From Scilla litardierei (lineage: Eukaryota > Streptophyta > Magnoliopsida > Asparagales > Asparagaceae), in NCBI GenBank assembly GCA_030789695.1, contig CM061141.1, forward strand, positions 169,336,807-169,400,806: DNA of 64,000 bases, written 5' to 3'. The position numbers were made by a program, and so were the translations under genes. The notes beneath the pieces are model-generated. The model saw only the letters and a list, made by a program, of their open reading frames with translations, was not told the origin of the DNA and searched no databases. Shown piece by piece: positions 1 through 9,489 of the stretch; the first letter of the stretch is position 1; every line of letters begins with the position of its first letter.

Positions 1-658
1 CGTCTGGGGATCGACCTATGGTTGTTGAGGGGGTTGCTCAGGTGGCCCACCCTCAGCAGAAGTAGAAGAAAGGACCCACCTTCGAATTTGAAGTAGTTGC
101 GATGGAGGGGGACCAAGAGGAGGCAGAAGATTGTTCTCTGCAACTCGGGATCGTCTAGGTTGAATGTAGCTACAGAGCAGGTCTCCTGGCCTGGGAATGA
201 CACTCTTCACGAGGGAGACTCAGGGAGGACTCAGGTTCCATCGGAGCTTCTTGTGCACCAGGACTCCTGGCCTTGGAGGGGTCTGTTCCATCCGGTAGGG
301 CAGTCTGAAGACATCCCTGATGAGGATAGGCCAATTTTGTTGGAGGGCAGATCTCCTTAGGCCCCATTCGACTGCTTCGAGGAGGATCTTGTTCAGGCGG
401 GATTTCCATTGAGGCGCAGAGATTCCGCTCTTCTTGACTGCGGGACCGCCTCCCGCATCGCTGAGAATGCGACCCTTCCACAGTACATGGTTGTCGTAGA
501 GAGGGTCGATTACGAGCGGCTCGTGTCGATAGCTATTCATGCCACCCTCCATGTAATTATTGCTCCAGCCTCTATCGATGCTGCTATCATCGTGTAAGCT
601 GACCATGTAGCATTGTGTGCAGGCTCTTGTGGCTACTTTGGTACTGCGTCGTCGTGCT
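1..658. other. Decayed retroelement-like sequence, no gene resolved
   Basis: This GC-balanced stretch has open frames on both strands, but none carries a domain that I recognise. Short frame-1 stretches on the + strand run at about 97-360 and 409-597. A different frame near 590-660 leads into the coiled-coil remnant that follows. The switching frames and stops suggest the 5' part of the same decayed coding sequence rather than a separate gene. The minus-strand frame at 220-672 is probably a shadow. Confidence 0.35.
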
Positions 659-1209
659 CTGGAGGTGGCCAATCATGGGGTCACCCTGTAGGCCGTTAGG
701 TCGATCGTGGAGCGGTCTCAAGTTGAGCTGATAGACTCAGGCTCTCTATGAGACGAGATTGAATCGCCTCCAGAACTCGAGGAAGAGTTACACGAATCTT
801 GTAGGAGGGAGGCTGAGCAAACTGCCTTGAGGAAGCGAGCAGAGGACGCTCTACTGGAGGAGAAGGTTGAAGCCGAGGTCATAGCGGAGAGGGCGGTTCA
901 GGAGTTTAAATACACATTTCCTGATTTTGACGACCTATACAAAGAAGGCTACGAGCGATGTCGGCTGGAGATGAAGAATTGATTCCCTGACCTCTCCGTT
1001 GAGATCGACAAGATCCTGGTGATACTTCAGACTTTGGCAAGGATGAGTCGAGCCAAGGCGATGATGAGTTAAGCCGAGGCATGGAGGAGGCTGCTCCCAT
1101 GGACGAGGCTGTTGCCCTGGAGGGAGATGAAGCAAGAGCAGACGCTGCGGGGGGCCCAGAGTTTATGGGCGTGCTGGATGGAGATCAAGGACCTAACCGG
1201 CCGCTGTAA
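659..1209 (+). pseudogene. Degenerate gag-like protein with coiled coil and acidic tail (retroelement remnant)
   Basis: In the frame starting at 659, a charged Glu/Arg/Ala-rich stretch (about 750-900) looks like a coiled coil. It is followed by a segment with the pattern F-x-D-F-D-D-L-Y-x-E-G-Y-E-R-C and then F-P-D-L-S-V-E-I. This architecture resembles the C-terminal half of the gag-like 'putative plant transposon' proteins that are abundant in plant genomes; the resemblance is from memory. In-frame stops lie near 692, 749 and 980. At about 1015 the reading shifts by one frame into an acidic Glu/Asp/Ser-rich tail that ends at TAA 1207-1209. Stops plus a frameshift mean no full product is made. 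The family assignment is an inference; the coding character and its decay are visible. Confidence 0.4.
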
Positions 1210-1562
1210 GGTCTTGGCGCTCTTGTTTATGCCTGATTTTAGACATTTTTGAATGTGTAGGGGGTGATGTAAACGAAAACAATTTTTGCAATAGAGAGTG
1301 ACATGAGAATTGGTTTGTATATCCTTGTTTGTCATTGCATCTCTTTGATTGTTGTCACTTACATTCTATGGTGGTCGTAATGCCTGATGTCCCCTTTTCG
1401 ATGGGTTAGGCGCTGCTTCAGGATGATCGAGGATAAACCATCGAACCATGCTTAGAAGTTGACCACTACGCTCCATAGCGAGGGTGAGATTTACTCGACT
1501 CACGCTTGACGGATCAGAAGTCGTTTTATGTCGAAGAGGTGGGTCCTGGTTTTGCAGCTGAT
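1210..1562. other. Non-coding stretch downstream of the gag-like remnant
   Basis: I see no coding sequence here. The first 100 bases are moderately AT-rich and could be the 3' untranslated part of the retroelement remnant. From about 1375 the base composition becomes GC-richer and leads into the 58-bp repeat. Confidence 0.4.
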
Positions 1563-2175
1563 GACGTCTTGGGGGCCGTTCAGTGGCAAAGGGGTGGCCT
1601 CTTCGACTTACGACTGGCGCTCATTTAGGAGAGTCGTTCAGTGGCGAAGGGGAGGCACTTTCGACTTACGACTGACGCTCACTTAGGAGATTCGTTAAGT
1701 GGCGAAGGGGTGGTCCTTTCGACTTACGGCTGACGCTCACTTAGGTGAGTCGTTTAGTGGCGAAGGGGTGGTCCCTTCGACTTACGGCTGATGCTCGCTT
1801 AGGAGAGTTGATCCGTGGCGAAGGGGTGGTCCCTTCGACTTACGGCTGCCGCTCAATTAGGAGAGTCATTCAGCGGCGTAGGGCTGGCCCCTTCGACTTA
1901 CGGGTGACGCTCGCTTAGGGGAGTCGTTCAGTGGGGAAGGGGTGGCTCCTTGGACTTACGGCTGACGCTCGTTTAAGAGAGTCATTCAGTGGCGAAGGGG
2001 TGGCCCCGTCGACTTACGACCAGTGCTCGCTTAGGAGAGTCATTTAGTAGGAGAGTCGTTTAGTGGGGAATGGGTGGCCTCTTCGACTTACGACTGACGC
2101 TCGCTTAGGAGAGTCGTTCAGTGCCGAAGGGATGGTCCATTCGACTTACGGCTGGCGCTCGCTTTGGAGAGTCGT
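1563..2175. repeat. GC-rich tandem repeat, about 58-bp unit, about 10 copies
   Basis: Copies of a unit with the core GTCGTTCAGTGGCGAAGGGG and later TTCGACTTACG begin near 1576, 1633, 1691, 1749, 1807, 1865, 1923, 1981, about 2055, 2116 and 2171, so the usual spacing is 57-58 bp. A short partial duplication sits near 2036-2060. Copies differ from each other by several substitutions. The last copy is cut after GTCGT at 2175, where the next LTR begins. No protein is supported; the open frame at 2063-2257 is incidental. Confidence 0.85.
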
Positions 2176-5100
2176 TGTAACGATCAGTGTTTGTAGTTAC
2201 TATGGAGTCCAGTGTTATCATGTTAGGTCTATTATTATTATTAATTTGTTACGATAATATTATTTTTATTCTTATGTTAAGTTAGCTAACAATAAATCTA
2301 TTATAATTTTCTTTTAAATTCAAACTTTTAATCCAAATGTTTAAATTTTTATTTCAAATTTTAAACTTTCAAATAAATTTCTAATTTAATTGTAATAAAA
2401 CCTATAGCTAAATGGGAAGTTTCCCTATCACTAAATCCCTTTATTTTCTCCTTAATAACTATTCTAATTCAAACTTTCCTTAATATCCTTAATAATTAAT
2501 CTCCTAATAAAGTTTTTAAAACAAAGTAAAATTTTTCTTTTGGCAAGTACTTGAATCCCATTAATCTCCCCTTGATTATTATGAAATCGAATCAAATCTT
2601 CCCATCATTTACTCCATGATTCTTGTACCAATTTAAATCTCCTCTCATATGGATCTAGGAGACTTTTACCTATCTTAATGAGAATGAATCACTAATATTA
2701 TTTGCAATTATATCCTTGTTTTTTCCTTTCATTCCTTTAGCAATTAGCACCTACCAAATAGATTAAAATGAGAATAAAACCCTAACCCCTCACTTCACAA
2801 CCGCTAACAAACCTTTAGCCACTCTCTTACCAAACCCATTACATCCTACGACAACTCCATCTTCCTAAGCTCTAGGCCTCCGACTTAGCAGCCATCAACC
2901 CCGACCTCCTTCAACCCTACAACTGCCACCGCCTCCTCCCTCCTCTGGCCGGCGACAACCCAGCTCCGGCCGGCGACTCCTCTTCTACGGTAACCTCTGG
3001 TGAGAACCCTTGTCCCCTTCCCATGGCAAGCCGTCTTCTAACTTCCTGAGTCTCCTACCCGGTGTTCGACGAATTGCCCTTAACGAAGCCCCGATGACTT
3101 CTCGAGCTCCGGCGATCTTTCGACGATCCCGATCCCGATCCCGTCGCCGGTGAACCCAACGCTCGCCTTCCCCCTCTGATCCACACAACATGTAGTAGGT
3201 TCCATACATCATCTAAATAAATAATATGTTAGATTAATTGAATCTGATATTATATAATGTTATCACTCATAATAATACTATTACTCATCCCAATGCTGAT
3301 GTATATTGTATCAAAAATTTGCTACTTGTCCTAAAACCTGAGTTATTATGCTGCATAAGAGAACGTGCAATTATTATTCTTTTGTTTGCAAAATTGTTTA
3401 CCCCGTTGTTCCACTCTCATATGCCAATGTTATTTAATGTTGTACAAAGTTTGCCTGAACAAATGGCATACAAGGTTTCAACAGTCTTATAAACATTTCA
3501 TGCTAATACCCATAAAGTAATCATTTAAATTTAGTAATGTTAGTACTGTTTTTAACAGTAATGAATATCATCCAATGCCTAGGATTATTTGTGACATGAT
3601 ATAACTAATCATAACATGACTACCTGTTAACTAATGCATTAACAAAATTTAATATTCATGTGACATAATAACCTATGCACAACAGTGTTTTCATGTCAAC
3701 ATATAGCAGCTTAGTATTAATAATACTTACTTTTAGTATGACTACAGCTATACTAATTAATAGTATGTATTTTTGTGTTAAGGCTTGTGTCATCACATTC
3801 TCCTTAACTACATAATTAATAGTAACATGCAGGTCTACTTCGTAATTGATTATTGGCAAGAAATTTGTTATATAAATTTATTAATGTTAATTGTTAATAC
3901 TAATGTTAATTAACAAAAAGCATTGATAGTCATTACTGTTCATTCTTTATCATAACATTCAGTTTGTGTTGAGCGACATCGTCGTATCCTTGCACGTCCC
4001 AATTGTTACTTATTAGAATAGATTCTAATAAACATATGAGAATAAACACGCTTAAAATAAACTTGCATTATGATTTAGTTTAATATTCATGAGATTAATG
4101 ATGTTGTTAACTTGTTCACCAAATTGTTGTTAGTTTATTAATGGTGATGGTTTGTTAATGATAATTGAGTTTCATGTTGGTTAGCTCATTGTTAATGGTA
4201 ATAGCTTAATGTTCATGTTAACCTTGCCTAAATGTTCATAAAATACTCTTTTTGCATATTGTACCATTATTTGTGCCACACCATCTTTGGGGTGGTCTGC
4301 TCCAATGAAATGTAATATTGGGCCCTTGGGGGCATAAACGGATATTGGGCCCTCGTGGCATATACGGAATATTGGGCCCTTGGGGCATTAACAGAATATT
4401 GGCCATGTGGCATACATTGAATTGTACAGTTACACACTGACATTTTTGGGTGGGGTAGTCCATTGCAGTAGAGGTTGGAATGCTGTATTTCACCCCACCG
4501 CCTGGATGGGGTCGGTAAGTACAGAACCATGTGTAGCTTCCGTTGGTTTGGGTGTAATTGTAGTTTCTTCTGACCTCGGACATTGGACTTGTCAATAGAT
4601 TAAGTATTGATTGGCACTCTCTTTACTTTCTGTTATTGCTACCATAAATTGTGTAAACTGTTAGCTACGCTCTCTTACCATACTCATACATATCTTTGCC
4701 ATGCTCACTGCACTTTACTCTGTACACTACACTTCGCCACGTTTACCTCATTTTGCTACGTACATTACACTTTACTATGTTCACTTCACCATTCTATGCT
4801 CATATGCCTTTATCCTATTAGTAGACAATGTTATTACCTGGCTAAATTCTTTTTAATTTATTAAATGAGATTGATGCTTGGAAACCTACATGAGTAACCC
4901 TTACCGACGAGCAATGTATTTGTGTTTTAATGTAATGTCCGTCAGGTTCTTAGGGCATTTTTGCAGATCCTAGTTCCAAAGTAGCATGAACCACTAGAGA
5001 CAGGATTCTTCCAGGAGGATACTTTCAGACTGCATCTCCTTATAGTTTCCATTGTATGATTTGTGTATTCTATGTTGTAAGGGCCATAAGGCCTCTCTTC

Positions 5101-5330
5101 CTTTCCTTATTGGTGTAATCCTTTTTGAGACGATTGAGGTTGTAATAAATAATAAATGATTATCTGTGTTGTTTTGAGTATGCAAGTAAGAACCTGCGGG
5201 GTTTCACACAGACGCTTATTGTGTTTTAGTCAAGGAGGAAAGAAAAACAAAAGTACATCCTCCTTACTTGCACATGCGGACCCGCTCCCGTCCTCGCTCC
5301 TAAGCATAATGGGAAGTGAGGCGTGACAGG
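2176..5330 (+). repeat. 5' LTR, about 3.15 kb
   Basis: The start is TGTAACGATC at 2176. The end is placed at the ACA of GAGGCGTGACA (5330), because plant gypsy LTRs often end this way and the next bases, GGTTTTAGTGGT, resemble a decayed primer binding site. The LTR holds a GC-rich segment (about 2870-3190), an AT-rich segment with repeated TTAATG motifs (about 3500-4230), a 27-bp tandem repeat, and an AT-rich tract near 5140-5165. The first 1.38 kb is matched by 5779-7157; the remainder has no partner in the window. If the true end is near 3558 instead, the LTR would be about 1.38 kb and the interior about 2.2 kb. Confidence 0.5.
4315..4422. repeat. 27-bp tandem repeat, four copies, inside the LTR
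   Basis: Copies starting with ATATTGG lie at 4315, 4342, 4369 and 4396, exactly 27 bp apart. The core is ATATTGGGCCCTTGGGGCAT and the last copy is the most diverged. On the minus strand 27 bp gives a nine-residue periodicity in a small open frame, but nothing supports that frame as a gene. Confidence 0.8.
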
Positions 5331-5778
5331 TTTTAGTGGTGGCCCATGCACGTCATGCACATGCAAAATACTTTAAAACAGCATAGATAAGATTACAATC
5401 TTGATCCTCAAGAACACCTTTACTTGAATTCCCTATCCCAATCTTGTTCATTAGAAAATCCTAGTCATAGGGTTCCTAGTCATTGGTTGACCTAATGAGT
5501 TCATATTTTATCATGATGTCATCTTCATTCCTATGTTGATGACCATAAACCCTACATTTTTGATTCACTAACAAATTTTCCTCGTCATATTCACATTTCG
5601 ATTTTCCGTGTTTTCGATTCACAGTGCTTCCCACCATTCCGGTCATGTCATCATATTTCATTCCTTGAATCCTCCCCATCATTGCATGTCTTAAAACTCA
5701 ATTGATTCTTGCGGTCATTACAGCTCCCCATTAGTTTTACTAAATTCCATGGACGGAATTTTTATAAGGTGGGTATGA
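5331..5778 (+). other. Residual interior of the LTR element with polypurine tract
   Basis: About 450 bp lie between the proposed end of the 5' LTR and the start of the 3' LTR. The first bases (GGTTTTAGTGGT) may be a decayed initiator-Met primer site. The last bases read ATAAGGTGGGTATGA directly before TGTAACGACC, which fits a polypurine tract. No protease, reverse transcriptase or integrase motif is present, so almost the whole coding interior has been deleted or was never there. Confidence 0.5.
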
Positions 5779-7157
5779 TGTAACGACCAGTGTTTGTAGC
5801 TACGATGGAGTCCAGTGTTATCATGTCATTATTATTATTACTTTGTTACGACAATATGATTTTTATTCTTAAGTTAAGTTAGCTAACCATAAATTTATTT
5901 TAATTTTCTTTTAAATTCAAGCTTTCAAAATCCAAATGTTTAAATTTTCATTTCAAATTTTAAAATTTCAAATAAATTCCTAATTTAATCCTAATAAAAC
6001 CTATAGTTAAATGGAAAGTTTTCCGTATCACTAAATCCATTTATTCTCTCCTTAATAATTGTTCTCATTCAAACTTTCCTTAATATCCTTAACAATTAAT
6101 CTCCTAATAAAGTTTTTAAAACAAATTAAAATATATTCTTTTGGCAAGTAATTGAATCCCATTAATCTCCCCTTGATTATTATGAAATCGAATCAAATCT
6201 TCCCATCATTTACTCCATGATTCTTGTACCAATTTAAATCTCCTCTCATATGGATCTCGGAGACTTTTACCTATCTTAATGAGAATGAATCACTAATATT
6301 ATTTGCAATTACATCCTTGTTCTTTCCTTTCATTCCTTTAGCAATTAGCACCTACCAAATAGATTAAAATGGGAATAAAACCCTAACCCCTCACTTCACA
6401 ACCGCCAACAAACCTTTAGCCCCTCTCTTACCAAACCCATCAAATCCTACGGCAACTCCATCTTCCTAAGCTCCAGGCCTCCGACCTCGCAGCTATCAAC
6501 CCCGACCTCATTCAACCCTACAACCGCCACTGCCTCCTCCCTCATCTGGCCAGCGACAACACAGCTCCGACCGACGACTCCTCTTCTTGACAACCTTCGG
6601 TGAGACCCTCTGTCCCCTCCCCATGGCGAGCCATCTTCCAACTTTCCTGAGTAGCCTACCCGGTGTTCGACGAAATGCCCCAATGAAGCCCCGATGACTT
6701 CTTGAGTGCCGATGATCTTCCGACGATCCCGATTCCGTCACCAGTGAACCCAACGCTCCCCTCCTCCTCAGATCCACACATCATGTAGTAGTTTCCCTAC
6801 ATCTCTTTCATCTAAATAAATAATATATTAGATTATATGAATCTGATATTATATAATGTTATCACTCATAATAATACTATCACTCATCCTAGTATTAATG
6901 TATATTGTATCAAAAATTTGCTACTTGTCCTAAAACCTGAGTTATTATGCTACATAAGAGAACTTGCAAGTATTATTCTTTTGTTTTCAAAATTGTTTAC
7001 CACATTGTTCCACTCTCATGTACCAATGTTATTTAATGTTGTACAAAGTTTGACTGAACAAATGTCATACAAGGTTTCAACAGTCTTATAAACATTTCAT
7101 GCTAATACCCATAAAGTAATCATTTAAATTTAGTAATGTTTAGTACTGTTATTAACA
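5779..7157 (+). repeat. 3' LTR, truncated at the LINE junction
   Basis: It starts TGTAACGACCAGTG at 5779 and follows the 5' LTR closely, including the GC-rich segment (about 6470-6780) and the open frame shared by 3238-3492 and 6837-7091. Similarity stops at TTAACA (7157), and LINE coding sequence begins within two bases. If the LTR is really about 3.15 kb, roughly 1.8 kb of this copy is missing, most simply removed or displaced by the LINE. Confidence 0.65.
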
Positions 7158-7158
7158 T

Positions 7159-7336
7159 CGTTGTGCTCTAAAGGTTGATCTTATGAAAGCTTATGACTCT
7201 ATTCGATGGGATTTCATGATATCTGTGCTTCGTATGATGGGATTCCCTAGTAGGATTGTTGGTTGGATTCAGGAGTGTATTTCTACAGCCAGATATTCTG
7301 TTTGCATTAATGGAGAGTTGCAGGGTTTTTTCCAGG
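7159..7336 (+). pseudogene. LINE reverse transcriptase, first fragment
   Basis: The fragment reads C-A-L-K-V-D-L-M-K-A-Y-D-S at its start, which is the RT catalytic motif containing the first Asp of the palm. It continues through M-G-F-P and I-N-G-E-L-Q-G-F-F-Q. At this point plant L1 RTs normally continue to G-L-R-Q-G-D-P, but here plastid 23S rRNA sequence intervenes. The expected motif resumes at 7606. The reading frame is the same on both sides of the insert, but the insert has a stop at 7348-7350. Confidence 0.85.
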
Positions 7337-7606
7337 AGGTCGTGGGTTAACCCCCTTGTTGGTCCCAAGGGACGGAGGAAGCTAGGTTAGCCGAAAGATG
7401 GTTATCGGTTCAAGGACGCAAGGTGACCTTGCTTTTTTAGGGTAAGAAGGGGTAGAGAAAATGCCTCGAGCCAATGTCCGAGTACCCGGTGCTACGGCAC
7501 TGAAGTAACCCATGCCATACTCCCTCGAACGACCTTCAACAAAAGGGCACATGTACCCGAAACCGACACATGTGGGTAGGTAGAGAATACCTAGGGTGCG
7601 AGACAA
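7337..7606 (+). rRNA. Plastid 23S rRNA gene fragment (nuclear plastid DNA insert), about 270 bp
   Basis: The stretch contains conserved bacterial/plastid 23S rRNA sequence, for example GGACGGAGGA...GGTTAGCCGAAAGATGG, GGGTAGAGAAAATGCCTC, CTGAAGTAACCCATGCCATA and AAACCGACACATGTGGGTAG. It reads in the sense direction on the + strand. Relative to the conserved rRNA, about nine bases (AGGAAAAGC) appear to be missing after CATACTCCC, and a few substitutions are present (CCGGTGCTACGGCAC, CACATG). It covers less than a tenth of a 23S gene, so it is a dead fragment. The left boundary is uncertain by about 10 bp; the right boundary is sharp at GCGAGACAA. It lies inside the LINE RT. Confidence 0.88.
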
Positions 7607-8631
7607 GGCAGGGGGATCCTATGTCTCCTTATGTGTTTGTTCTGGCTATGGAGGTTTTCTCAGGCTTGATGTGTCGTATGGTTGGGGAGAGGCCTTTTCG
7701 ATTTCATTAGAGATGTGAAAAGGAGAAGATTTCTCATTTGTGTTTTGCGGTCGATCTTATGATTTTCGGTAGAGCAGAATCAGATTCTGTTGTTATGATT
7801 GGAGATTGCATTCGACAGTTTCAAGAATTATCTAGTCTTAGTCCAAATCCTTCAACGAGCCATATGTTTATATGTGGGGTGTCTTCTCAGAGTGTAGAGC
7901 ATTTGCTTGGAATTCTTGGGTATAAAGAGGGTACCTTGCCTGTGCATTATCTTGGGGTTCCTTTAATTTCTACTAAACTGAAGGCCGTGGATTGCCGTGT
8001 GTTAGTAGAGTGTATTTTAGCTAGAGCTCAGAGGTGGGTTTATCGTGCTTTGTCATTTGCAGGTAGACTCCAATTTATTAAGTAGGTGATGTTCTCCATT
8101 AATGAATATTGGGCTTCCATGTTTATCCTTCCGAAGGCAGTCATTCGTCAGGTTATTTCTACTCTTCGATCTTTCCTTTGGAAGGGTACTGATTTTTCGT
8201 CCGGAGGGGCTAAGGTTTCTTGGGATTCTATTTGCTGGCCTTTCGAGGAAGGTGGTTTGGGAAATAAGAGTATGGAGCATTGGAACAAGGCTGCTATTAT
8301 GAATAATCTTTGGTTATTGTGTTCTCGTCCTCCTGACTTTGTGTGGTGTTCTTGGGTTTATTCCTATCTTCTGAGGGGACGGAGTATGTGGGAGGTGACA
8401 TGCCCAGGTGATTGCTCTTGGAGTTGGAGAAAGATTCTGAGTCTCCGTCCATTTGTTCGCACATATATGAGGTTTCGTGTCGGTGATGGCCGTAGTATTT
8501 CATTATGGTTTGATAATTGGCATCCTCTTGGCCCTCTTGTGGAAACTTTTGGATATCGTATTATTTATGATTCTGGATTGGGTCATAATGCTACTGTGGA
8601 TGCCCTTATGAATGGTAAGGAATGGTGTTGA
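7607..8631 (+). pseudogene. LINE reverse transcriptase, second fragment, with mutated active site
   Basis: It resumes at R-Q-G-D-P-M-S-P-Y (from 7606), the RT motif that follows the insertion point. The catalytic F-A-D-D box reads F-A-V-D at 7744-7755: the first Asp is Val (codon GTC, 7750-7752). A TAG stop lies just upstream at 7708-7710, where Trp is expected. Further on come the thumb and connection motifs, including H-Y-L-G-V-P-L and S-F-A-G-R-L-Q-F-I-K, then another TAG at 8083-8085, the I-C-W-P-F-E-E-G-G-L-G motif and W-F-D-N-W-H-P-L. The segment ends at TGA 8629-8631. Stops and the lost Asp show that it cannot work as an enzyme. Confidence 0.85.
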
Positions 8632-9315
8632 CCTTCTGCACAATCTCTGGATTTGATACGGTTGCGTTCTGATACACCTATTCATTTTAAACCGGACTCG
8701 AACCGTACTGATGAATTGAAGTGGCAAGATTCTGCAAGAATGTTTTCTATTCGCAGTGCTTATAAACTTTTGAGGCCGTGATCTCCCTTGTTTGACTAGT
8801 GGCAGGTGGTTTGGCATAAGCGGAGGATTCATATGCATGCGTTTAGTCTATGGTTACCTATTCGGTATGCTCTTACTACTCGAGATAAGCTACTTAGGTA
8901 TGGATGCATTTTTGAGGCTCGTTGTGTTTTGTGTGGTGCGGGGTATGAAGATGTGGAGCATCTATTCTTTAATTGTTCCTTCACCGAGTACATATGGTGT
9001 TCCTTGCATGTCAAATGTGACCTTGCTTGGGAACCACGTTTATGGTCTGTTACTATTTCTTGGATAGGAGGATTTAGTCACACATCTCTCTGTGGTATTT
9101 TTGTGCGTCTTATGCTAGCAGTAGTAGTTTATGCTATTTGGAAGGTGCGTAATTCTCGCTTGCATGATGAGCCACCTAGATGCATGTCCCAGCTGGTTGA
9201 GTATGTCAAATTCTCAGTATGTACTCATGTTGATTCCTTACAAGGGGTGGCTACTTCCATGGAGAATAAAAGGCTCCAATGCTCCTGGAGATGTTCTAAT
9301 AGTGTTTTTGATTAG
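8632..9315 (+). pseudogene. LINE C-terminal zf-RVT domain, broken
   Basis: Continuing frame 1, the region holds W-H-K-R-R-I-H-M-H-A-F, then T-R-D-K-L-L-R-Y-G and R-C-V-L-C-G-A-G-Y-E-D-V-E-H-L-F-F-N-C. This is the C-x2-C...H-x4-C pattern of the zf-RVT domain at the end of plant L1 ORF2 proteins. In-frame stops at 8779-8781 and 8797-8799 separate it from the upstream RT. The open part is 8806-9315 and ends at TAG. The domain is thought to bind nucleic acid in intact LINEs; here it is a relic. Confidence 0.82.
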
Positions 9316-9489
9316 TTTCGGGATTTTTAGTTGTGTTTTACTGTAAGGCACTGATAATATTTGTACCAGTTGTTTAGGTTCCTATTATTGTTAGGGGTCT
9401 ATCCGTAACTTTATTTTCAAAGGTATGCACTCGTACTTGTGTATATTGTTTTTTTGGTTATAATACTTACCTTATCCAAAAACAAAGGC
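9316..9489 (+). other. LINE 3' untranslated tail and junction with satellite A
   Basis: This is a T-rich tail without coding potential, ending TTATCCAAAAACAAA near 9486. The short A-rich terminus is a usual LINE end. The satellite A register begins within about four bases (AGGAGGTTG). Confidence 0.6.

Larger units (their letters stand above)
2176..7157 (+). mobile_element. LTR retrotransposon, internally deleted, 3' LTR truncated
   Basis: Two direct repeats of about 1.38 kb begin with TGTAACGAYCAGTG at 2176 and 5779 and stay nearly identical to about 3558 and 7157. Sequence just before the second copy (about 5765-5778) reads like a polypurine tract, as expected upstream of a 3' LTR. The first LTR probably continues to GAGGCGTGACA ending at 5330, which gives a long LTR typical of Tekay/Del-type plant Ty3/gypsy elements. 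The second LTR would then be cut short where the LINE begins. Only about 450 bp of interior remains and no gag or pol domain can be read. The strand is set by the polypurine tract. Confidence 0.7.
7158..9486 (+). mobile_element. 5'-truncated L1-type LINE, + strand
   Basis: Frame 1 from 7159 to 9315 encodes the second half of a plant L1 ORF2: reverse transcriptase from the C-A-L-K-V-D-L motif onward, the connecting region, and a C-terminal zf-RVT zinc-binding domain. Endonuclease and the N-terminal part of RT are absent, as expected for 5' truncation at insertion. The 3' untranslated part runs to an A-rich end near 9475-9486 (CCAAAAACAAA), where satellite A begins. A plastid rRNA fragment interrupts the RT at 7337-7606, and several in-frame stops are present. 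The element is dead. Confidence 0.85.

Noticed and set aside
220..672. 150-codon minus-strand frame as a gene
   Set aside because: It overlaps + strand coding remnants, has no recognisable domain and looks like a shadow frame.
2870..3212. GC-rich segment with an open frame as a gene exon
   Set aside because: The same segment recurs at 6470-6780 as part of the second LTR, with a different frame, so it is LTR sequence.
3238..3492. 84-codon frame repeated at 6837-7091 as a conserved small gene
   Set aside because: Conservation follows from the two LTR copies; no domain is recognisable and the setting is AT-rich.
4236..4595. Minus-strand frame with nine-residue repeats as a structural protein
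   Set aside because: It is produced by four copies of a 27-bp DNA repeat inside an LTR; flanks show no coding character.
7382..7606. Minus-strand open frame of 74 codons
   Set aside because: It is the complement of the plastid 23S rRNA fragment.
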